The translations under genes and the position numbers were made by a program. A DNA stretch of 64,000 nt from Neocallimastix lanati (nom. inval.) (Eukaryota; Neocallimastigomycota; Neocallimastigomycetes; Neocallimastigales; Neocallimastigaceae). The stretch covers positions 852,001-916,000 of the forward strand of contig JACVTC010000046.1 of the NCBI GenBank assembly GCA_016946835.1, given 5' to 3'. The notes beneath the pieces were generated by a model. That model was not told the DNA's origin. It did no database searches and saw nothing but the letters and a program-made list of their open reading frames with translations. Shown one piece after another: positions 55,265 to 64,000 of the stretch. Each line of letters starts with the position of its first letter. Positions within the stretch are counted from its first letter, which is position 1.

Positions 55265-56017
55265 TTCATGGAGGGAAAAAGGAAATAGATTAACAGTATA
55301 CGAAATAAAAAAAAGAATGAACTTTCTAGAGAAATACGTAGATTTTACTGGGAAAATGTTCATTATCATTATTCAAGTATTCCTGAGATTAGATAAATTA
55401 AATACAAGAAGAATAAATATAATAGAAAACAATTTATTTATTTTATCGATAAAATTTCTATTTATTTTTCTATGATTGTTCATGAGAAATCATTCAACAT
55501 TCAGAAAGAAAATTTTAGTGATAGTATTTATTTTTACGTACTGTATCTCTTTCTTGACGGAAATGCAATATGTTAAGTCTTAAAGATTGGCTCAAGGGAA
55601 AGAAGGCATTTTATTATTAATATTTTTTAATAACCTTGGAGTGAGAGTCTACTTTCCTGATATCATATTTTGTGGAACTTTCGAAATTCCGTAAAAATTT
55701 TATGACTATAATAATTAGTGATTTTTGCACTCTGATCAATTGGTATATCATTAAATCTACCATTGTCCAGTGCATCGACGTCGAAACGAAAAGGTGAAGA
55801 AGAAATTCAGATACAGATTCGAATGAGTTATAATAGATGAATGGGAAGAGTTAGAAGACCATTTCGTTCTAAAAACTCATAATATAGCTTTTTAATATTA
55901 ATGAAAAAAAATTATATATTTTTATTTTCATATGCTTTTTTTTTTTTTTTTTTATTTATTTATTTTAATATATATTAATAAATGAAGTTTATTCAGTTTA
56001 TTCCATGTCTAAAAAAA
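55265..56017 (+). mobile_element. LINE 3' fragment F
   Basis: Decayed end of ORF2: REIRRFYWENVHYH (compare KKFYWERDVFK in copy A), a FLDGN patch like LLGGR, then CATCGACGTCGAAACGA and GATACAGATTCGA, matching copy A 48226-48280. The 3' UTR ends AATGAAGTTTATTC...poly(A). Confidence 0.75.
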
Positions 56018-57154
56018 TTATTTTTTTTTATTTTTTTTTTTTTTTTGATATTTTAAAGTCTTTAAACTAAATTTTTTTTTCTATAATATATCATAAAATA
56101 TTAGTAAATCGATATTTTTATTTTTTATTTTATTATGTTTTATTTTTTATTTAAAATTATTTTTTTTTATTTTTATTTTTATTTTTATTATGCTTATATT
56201 GTAGAATAATCTTTATTATTATTAAATATTAAATTTTATTCATTATTATTTTCGGTGAATTTTTTTTTATCGGTGAATTTATTTAAATATTAATCATAAA
56301 ATTATTATTATTAGAGTTATTATTATTATTTATTTTAATATTTTTTTTTTCTATTTTTTTTTTTAATCTATTTTAAAATTCTTTTTTATTCTTATTGATA
56401 AATAAATTAATTAAATTAAAATTTTTAACCAATCATATCATCAATATTATTTAAATTAATTAAGAAATAAAAAAAGATTTTATTTAATAACAATTTTAAA
56501 AATGTTCCTAATAAAATTATTATTATGCTTTTTTTTTTTTTTTTAGATTAAAAAATTTAATATTTTAATATTTTGTCATTTTAATATATTTATTCATAAA
56601 TTTTTTTTTCTTTCTTTCATTTCATTTCATATTATTATTATTTATTATTATTACTTGTTATTATAATTAATAATTAATTATTATTATTATTAATTATTAT
56701 TATTATTATTTATATAGTTACAACCACTAAGATTCAAATAATCGTCAGAAAAAAATTTTTTTTATTAAAGTATTTAATATTTAAAATTTTATTAATACTA
56801 TTTTTTTTTTTTATAAAAACAATTATTTATATATAAAACATTATTTATTATAATTTGATATTTTGTTTATTTGTATATATTTATTTATTATATTTATTTA
56901 TTGTATATATATTTATTTGTTAAATTTATTTATTTGTATATTTATGTATTCATTTAATTTTTATAATAGTTTTATTCCATATACATAATTTTATTTGAAT
57001 ATTATTTTAATTAATTGATTGAATTAAAGTTAATGAATTATAATTTTTCTATCCATATATATTTTTGAGTAGTATGGCATATTTAATTTTTAATATTAAT
57101 TTCTTTATTATTATTATCAATATAATAAAATGAATATATTATAGTTAAATATTC
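56018..57154. other. AT-rich intergenic region
   Basis: Poly(T) and TTTATTA-type repeats; no gene seen. Confidence 0.55.
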
Positions 57155-57240
57155 TACTTAGACTTTGTGCTAAGGTTCTGTGTACTTTAGGATGAGCAAA
57201 AAATATAATAGCATATTTAGTTAACTGAGAGAGCATAATT
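57155..57240 (+). repeat. Second copy of the 17.2 kb dispersed repeat
   Basis: TTTGTGCTAAGGTTCTGTGT, AGGATGAGCAAAAAATATAA and TAGTTAACTGAGAGA align with 17244-17345 in the same orientation, with a short deletion in this copy. Confidence 0.8.
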
Positions 57241-58149
57241 ATTATGTTGAATTGCTTTTTATTATTTTATTATTAATATGAAATACTATATAACATTTTT
57301 AATTATATCACTGTAATAAAATTAATATTTCCAGTTTTTAAATTTAAATAACTTTATAATTAGTAATTATATACAATAATTATTATTGTAAAAGAGATTA
57401 ATAAATAGTTTATGAAATATTTAAGAACTAAAAGAATTGTATAATAACTGGTTATTAGAAAACAAAAATATTAAATAAAGGTTTTAAAATTAGAAACATA
57501 AAAAAAAAATTTTTTTTTCCCGAAATTAATTATCGAATAGTGCTTTTCTATCATAATATTTAATAATTGTTAAATTCATATTATAATTTTTTTTTAATAA
57601 TTATTAATTGATATATAATAAAATAAATCTATTTATATATTTTAATTTTATAAGTATATATATTTATATTTTTTTTATTATATTTAAAGGTCTATTATTC
57701 TAGAATTTTTTTTTTAAAAAAAAAGTATTGTTAAGAGTAATCATAATATGATTATTAATCATATATTATATTAAAATCAAAATTTATAATTTTTAAACTT
57801 TTATATTGAATTAAACTTTATTAATAATATATTAATATATTTATTTTTATTTATTATTATTTATTTATTTTTATTTTATTTTATTTTATTATATTTTTTA
57901 ATTTCAAATAAAAAAAAAAAAAACGTGGTTTGATTATTTGTTTTCATTTCATTTTTTTTCGAAATCTTAAATATTTCATTCAAATTGAGTCTTTTTAAAA
58001 TATTAAAAAAATATAGAAATATTAAATAAAAAATTATATATTTGAAAGAAAGGAATGAACATTACAAAAAAAAAGGTTATTATTAAATAATAAGAGCAAT
58101 ATGAAATTGAATTTTTTTTTTAATATAATTATTATAATTATTATAATAT
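57241..58149. other. AT-rich intergenic region
   Basis: No supported gene or repeat beyond homopolymers and (TTTTA)n near 57870-57895. Confidence 0.5.
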
Positions 58150-58420
58150 CAGAAAATATTGAATTATCATTGAGGGAGGTACAACTACATTGATATACTT
58201 ATAGATCAAGTGTTCTCTCTATACTAGCAATTATATAACCTAGTACCAGAAATATTTATTATGTCGAGCGAACACCACCTTCATTTATGGAGAAAAACAT
58301 TTCAGGAGGATGAAGATCGCCCATTATAAATTCAAGAGATAGTCACAAAACACAAAAGGTTTCTAGATTCAGACATTTTGTATTTTTATCTCAAGTACTA
58401 ATTACCAGGAATAAAATTAG
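58150..58420. other. Unassigned complex-sequence patch, possible coding relic
   Basis: Markedly GC-richer than the surroundings. On the plus strand a frame from 58261 reads MSSEHHLHLWRKTFQEDEDR, hits TAA, and continues IQEIVTKHKRFLDSDILYFY, looking like a decayed protein segment. No family recognised. Followed by a poly(T) of about 50 bases at 58468-58519. Confidence 0.35.
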
Positions 58421-58474
58421 AAAAACTATTAAGAGAAATATTAAAAAATATATAAATAAAATTATATGTATTTA

Positions 58475-58521
<47 letters not shown>

Positions 58522-60514
58522 TTTTTAATGGAGTACAAATATAAAAATTGTAATAATAATATTGTAAAAAGGATTAATTAAAATCATTATATATCTATTT
58601 TATATTAAGGAGTAAATGATAGGAAATGTTACACAAATATTGGTATATTAAACTTTATAGAATTTATAGAATTTTTTTTTTTTTTTTTTTTTTATTATTA
58701 TTGTAGTATTAATTAAAATTCATAAAATAAAATATATATATATTTTGTTTTAAATAAAAATAAAAATATTTCATTTTTCATATTTATATTTTTTTTATTC
58801 ATATAATTTAATGAAATTAATGTTTGATAATAAAATTTAATAATTGAGAATTTCAAAATCAGATTAAAAAAAAAAAAAAAGAAAATTTTTTATAGAATAG
58901 AAAAATGAAATATGAATGTTACTTTAAAATTTATATTTCTTTTTAGTAATATTTCTCTAAAAAAAAAAAAAAAAAAAAAGAAAGAACAAACTTTAAATTT
59001 AATATTTTAAAATACAGAATAATATAAATAGGTGACATCATAATAATTCAGAAATTTTATTATTTAATTGTAAATACAATAATGACAATCATTATATTAA
59101 AAAGTAATGTTTGTCATATATTAAATTTATATTTTTTTGTTTCAATACTTTTTATTAATATTAAAACAAACAAGCAAAAAAAATAAAAATATACTAAAAT
59201 AAGTTTAAATTTTTTTTTTTTTTTTTTTCAAAAGATATAATAATTATAATTGGTTGACCGTAATAAAAATTTTAATTTAAAATTTTAATATTTTATTGTT
59301 GCTTAAATAATTATAATTTTATTTATTTTGTATTAATAATAAAATTCATAAAAGACTTTAATATTATAAAATTATTCATATTAGACATTTTTTAATTTTT
59401 TTTTTTTTTTAAATTTATATTAATTCAATAATAAAATAATTTTAAGTACTTTAAAAATCATTATTATTCATATTATTTATTAATTAAAAATATTAATTAC
59501 ATTTTAATTTTAATTTAAATAATGATTAATTATCAATATAATACATATAATACATATAATATATAATACATGAACTTTATATATAAATTTAGATGATATA
59601 TAATATATGAATACTACTCGATATCATCAAATAATATAATTTCATATTTTGTAATACTTTATAATATATGATTAATAAGACTGATTTAAATTTTTTTTTT
59701 ATTTTCTAAGAAATATACGAAATGAATATTATTGATTATTTGTTTTTATTAAAGAAAATAGAATTTATCATTCTTTGAATTTATAATATTAAAATATTTA
59801 TTATATTAAAAATAAGTTTTTTTAATATAATAAAAATAGAGGATAAAATAATTAATTAAATAATATAATTTTTTTTATTTTTTTTTTTTATTATTATTAT
59901 TTTTATTTTTTATTAATTATTTTTATTTTTTAATTTATAGTTATTATATATATTATATAAATTAATTATAATTTAATTTCATAAACAACCATAAATAAAA
60001 AATTATAACTCTTTGTGAAATTCATAAATATATATATTTATATATATATATTTTTTCTAAAATAACAGAAATATTTAAATTTTTAACTTTAAAGCATATT
60101 AATAAATAATTATATTTTAATAACTTCAATTGAGAGTAATTAAACTATATTTTAAATTTTTTATTTAAAAAAAAAAAAACTTCGTTATAATAAATTTTTA
60201 TTCTTTTCATTATATTAAATAGTTGATTTGAATTTATTACTAAGTAATAAAATAAATTGAAATAATTCAATTTTTTTTTTGTTTACCATTTGTCACATTT
60301 AATTAAACAATAAATATGGTTTATATTTTTTTTATTATACACCGATCATACTCAATTTTAATTATAGATGAATTAAATATTAAATAAATTATTTTTTTTT
60401 TATTCCTAATAAAATAAATTTTAACTTTTAATAATTTTCATTTTTAAAGAATAGAAATTCTAGTACCTTTTATTAATAAATTAATTTATTTGCTTTATAT
60501 TATAAATTAGTAAG
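58421..60514. other. AT-rich intergenic region
   Basis: Homopolymers and TA-rich sequence only. No gene, RNA or element signature seen. Confidence 0.55.
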
Positions 60515-61475
60515 AGTCAACAAATGTACGGTTCTATAATTATGTTAAAACTTTATTAATATATTTTATAATAAAGGAGTTACTAATACTTAATAATTTT
60601 AATTAAATGCTTGTATATTATTACATTGCGGCTTGTATATTATATATATTACAATATGTTTCAATACATTTATTCTTCACATATTCTAAAATTCCTTCTT
60701 AAAATTAGTTATTTTATATTGAATAAATCAGTTAACAGATGTATATAAATTTTTTTTATTTTATAATATTAACTTAATATTATTAAATTATAAGTTGTTT
60801 TTATTCTAAATTAACTTTTAATTTTTTACATTAATAAAAGAATTTTTACATTCTTTAATTCGATTTAAATACAGTTAAAATAATTTCTTAAATATATTTG
60901 TAATCTAAAAATTCTCATCTAAAACTGTGTATTTAATGTTATTACACTTTTAATATTGGATGTATCTAAGATATCTCTTATAATATATGGTTTATATATA
61001 TCATTTATATGACGGAAACCTTTCTCTTGAAGGGTGATATTATAACATCTCAATATATATAAAGTTTCACATCACTTTCAGTTATAATCCGTTTTGAAGA
61101 TTAGTATTAAATATCTATATATATATATATATATTATTATCGCTTTGAAGTTTCATAGATAATTATTAATATAAATTATTAATTGTATATCGGTGTACTT
61201 GATAAATCATTTATCATTAAAAAAAAAAAAAAAAAAAAAAAAGAGCGACTTTTATCATAATTTAAAATTTCAAACCATTATTTTTATTATAATATTGTGT
61301 CTGACAAACCATTCTTTTGCAAAGAATCTTATTAAAAGTCAAGAATTTATGGTTTTTAGCTATGCCAACTTTATTAATATATTTTATGAAAAAGTATTAC
61401 TACCACTTTATTATTCTAAATTTAATACTTTTATATTAATACATTATGGCTTGTGCATTATTTCTATTATAAAAT
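60515..61475 (-). mobile_element. Inverted, internally deleted copy of the 40.2 kb LTR element
   Basis: Read on the minus strand, LTR-like sequence (61331-61475) precedes a short internal part and a second LTR (60515-60693). The internal part 60740-61140 matches 41735-42240 of the other copy (e.g. TATATTATAAGAGATATCTT and GATACATCCAATATTA). The leader near 61232-61310 matches 40526-40590 (TCAGACACAATAT on the minus strand here, TCTGACACAATAT in the other copy; ATGATAAAAGT in both). About 1.15 kb between these is absent, with a poly(A/T) tract at the junction. The 102-codon frame at 61193-61501 on the plus strand is antisense to this element. Confidence 0.7.
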
Positions 61476-62002
61476 GTACATTTAAAGCTAATTTTTTTTA
61501 AAATAAATCATTTTATATTATATCATAGTATAATCAATAAAATTAAACTTTATTACTTAATACTTTTTTAATTGTACTACCAAAAATTTATTATGAAATA
61601 TGAATTATTTACTTTAATTAATTTGTAATATGTTTAATTTTTTGTATCCATTTATTATTTTTATTTTATTTTTTTTTTTTTCAATTTTTTTTTTTTAAAT
61701 TTTTAACAATAGTCGAAAACTTTATTTATTATTTTTTATAGCTTTTTTTTTTTTTTTATTAAAGGTATTGTTATGATTTTCTATTTTCATATATAAAGAA
61801 GTATTTTTTCTAAATTTAATACTTCACAATTTATTTTTTTTTCTTTGCTCATAAATAAAAGCGAAAAAAAAACAATAAATTATTATTTGCTTTAATTTAT
61901 TATATAATATTTAAAAATAAAAATATTTAAATATATATTTATAAATATAAAAATATTTAATAAAAAGAAAAAAATATAATAGAATAATAACAATATAAAA
62001 AA

Positions 62003-62036
<34 letters not shown>

Positions 62037-62050
62037 AAAAAAGAAACAAA
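61476..62050. other. Upstream region of the CotH gene
   Basis: AT-rich promoter region. A poly(A) tract (62006-62035) directly precedes the start context AGAAACAAAATG. No specific element identified. Confidence 0.5.
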
Positions 62051-64000
62051 ATGTTCAAGGTCTTAATTTTATTTGCTTTATTCATAACTTTTGTTTTTGC
62101 TGATATTGCTGACTATACAAAGTCAGCTGATAGAACATTCAATGAAATTGAAGGAAAAGTTCCAAAAATTTCTATTGAAATGGAATCATCTGAATATGAA
62201 AGATTAGTAAAAATTGCTCAAATTGACCAAGAAAATGATATTGTTGTTGGTTGTAACTTAGATGCTTCTTGTCTTGAAGATTTTGAAACTAAAGTTACTT
62301 TAACTTATGAACTTGATGGGTAAGAATAAATAAATAAAAAATTATTATTAAAAATAAAAAAAAAAAATAAAAAAAATAAAAAATATATTATAAAATATTG
62401 AAAATAAAAATTAAATTAATAAAAAAAATATATATATTTCTTTTTATTATATTTTATTATTTTATTTTAAAAATAATATAACATAATTTAAATTTTTATT
62501 AATTTAAATAGTGATAAGAAAGTTTTTAAGAAAGTAAACCTTAAGACTGGTGGTAATTATGGTAGAGCTAATGATAGAATTGGTTTTAACCTTAAGTTAA
62601 AGGGTGATGATTTATTATTTGATCGTAAACAAATTCGTGTTAGACCAGATGCTGGTGATGCTACTCACATTAGATCTAAGATTGCTTATGATTTAATTAA
62701 TAATTGGGGTCTTCCATCTCTTCAAGAAACTTACTGTGAATTATATGTTAATGGTGAATATTTCGGTTTATACTTCCTTCAAGATTCTCTTAAGGGTAAC
62801 TGGATTAGGAAGACTTATAATCTTCCAGCTGATGAAGAAGTTGAAACTTTATTCTACTGTAGAAAGGATGGTGTCAATTTAGCTATTGGTGATGTTTGTA
62901 TCAACCAAAATGATAAAACAGCAAACTACACTGAACCATTAGAAGATTTATTACAAAAAATTGATGGGGCTAAGACTATTGAAGACTTAGAAAAATTCAT
63001 GAATGTTGATTTACTTATGAAGAATCTTGCTATTGAATTCTTATTCGGTTCTTTTGATCACTACATAATTCAAGGTCACAACTTCTACATGTACCAAAGA
63101 AAGGATGGTATTTGGGATATGATCTTAGTTGATTTCGATTCTGAATTCGGTAATGGTTTATTTGTCTTCACCAAATTCATCTTACAATATGATATTGAAG
63201 ATTACGGTTACAGAATTAAATTCGAAGATATGCCAAAGCCAGGAAAGAAGCTTCTTGAACCAGCTTACTTTAATGACCAAACCTACTTTAAGCAAGCTCT
63301 TCGTGATCTTATGGTTACTGGTTTCAATCCAGATGCCCTTTTCGAACGTATTGAAGAACTTAAGGAATTCATTGCTCCATATGTTAAGAAGACCACCACA
63401 TTAAGAGAAGATGGTCGTTTACCAGGTGCTATTAACCTTAAGGGTACTGACACTACTCATACTTATGAAGATTTCTTAGCTGTTTCTAATATTGAAAACA
63501 CTAACCCAATGGTTCCAAGTCTTAAGTCATGGATTCAAAACAGGTTTGACTTTGCTTGTGAGGAATACGGTTTTGATAAAGAAGAAATTTTAAAGGAAGC
63601 TGCAGAATTCAGAGGTGTTGAATACATTCCAAAGGAAACTGAAACTATTGAAGATGAAGAAGAAACAGATTATGATTACATAATTGAAACTGAAACTGAA
63701 ACTGGAACTGAAACTGAATATGTTACCGAATATGAAACTGAATATGAAACTGAATATGAAACCGAAAATGAAACTGAATACCAAACTGAATATGAATCTG
63801 ATTATGAAACTGAATATGAAACTGAATACCAAACTGAATACCAAACTGAATATGAAACTGAATATGAAACTGAATACGAAAATGAAGGTGATCAAGATAC
63901 TGATACTGTTGAAGATAAAAGTGAAGAAGTTGAAGTTACTGGTGATATCGAAGATGGAGAAAATTCTTCCAATGATGAAGAAAACACTGAATCTACCATT
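62051..64000 (+). CDS. Secreted CotH-family protein (kinase-like), 3' end outside window
   Basis: Exons 62051-62319 and 62512 onward join in phase (intron GTAAGA...ATAG). The frame is open to the end of the window, so the protein is at least 586 residues and partial. Residues 1-17 (MFKVLILFALFITFVFA) form a signal peptide. The CotH domain (about 95-400) shows GGNYGRANDRIGFNLKL, RKQIRVRPDAGDATHIRSKI, CELYVNGEYFGLYFLQD, HNFYMYQRKDGIWDMIL and VDFDSEFGNG. CotH proteins were named from Bacillus spore coats, where they are atypical protein kinases, and the family is abundant in gut fungi, sometimes with dockerins. After the domain comes a linker (about residues 481-550) of ETEYETEY-type repeats, then an acidic Ser/Asn stretch. 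Any dockerin would lie beyond the window. Codon bias resembles GAPDH, suggesting high expression. Confidence 0.92.
63684..63891 (+). repeat. Coding minisatellite, E-T-E-Y repeat linker
   Basis: Tandem 12-base GAAACTGAATAT-type units, with variants giving QTEY, ESDY and ENEY, encode an acidic, tyrosine-rich linker after the CotH domain. Period and reading frame are locked, as expected for selection on the peptide. Confidence 0.9.

Noticed and set aside
61193-61501. 102-codon plus-strand frame
   Set aside because: Lies antisense to the inverted LTR element and includes a poly-lysine run from poly(A); no domain.

Overview
The window is nuclear DNA of an extremely AT-rich eukaryote, most likely an anaerobic gut fungus (Neocallimastigomycota). 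By eye the GC content is far below 25 %. Intergenic space is mostly A/T homopolymers, (ATT)n, (TTTTA)n and similar arrays. Genes carry short AT-rich GT...AG introns and encode long asparagine runs. A secreted CotH-family protein with an E/T/Y repeat linker, a fungal NTE1 phospholipase, and a GAPDH with AAG/GGT-type preferred codons support a fungal, and specifically gut-fungal, origin. The species call is inference.

Left part (1-22 kb): a small minus-strand FHA-domain gene (3-1291); a plus-strand tail-anchored protein of unknown function (3343-4962); a decayed, intron-bearing copy of the spliceosomal helicase Aquarius (about 5.93-8.28 kb) that has itself received a LINE 3' end; a 1.3 kb (TTTTA)n block; the four-exon, 1518-residue NTE1 lysophospholipase gene (10912-16279, minus); a relatively GC-rich island with a dispersed repeat (17.06-17.65 kb); and a six-exon Asn-rich protein kinase (19662-22261, minus).

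Middle part (22-44.7 kb): a Lys/Ser-rich small protein, an Asn-rich protein of two exons, an unrecognised 331-residue protein, and a PAS-kinase-like Ser/Thr kinase with a large insertion in its kinase domain (32889-36071), all on the minus strand. They are separated by kilobases of simple sequence. A decayed LTR element lies at 40.22-42.44 kb. A shortened copy of the same family lies inverted at 60.5-61.5 kb.

Right part (44.7-64 kb): a plus-strand GAPDH gene with one intron, whose protein ends in a Lys-rich tail and a CaaX box (CIVM). This is the most striking protein-level oddity. Then comes a head-to-tail pile of at least six decayed LINE copies, all on the plus strand (47.1-56.0 kb), several starting exactly where the poly(A) of the previous one ends. 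After another AT-rich stretch, a CotH-family secretory protein begins at 62051 and runs off the window.

The genes do not form an operon or pathway cluster. NTE1 (phosphatidylcholine turnover), the two kinases, GAPDH (glycolysis) and CotH are independent single genes embedded in repeat-rich DNA. The most informative large-scale structures are the LINE array, the two opposed LTR-element copies, and the two oppositely oriented minisatellite arrays bracketing the Aquarius pseudogene.
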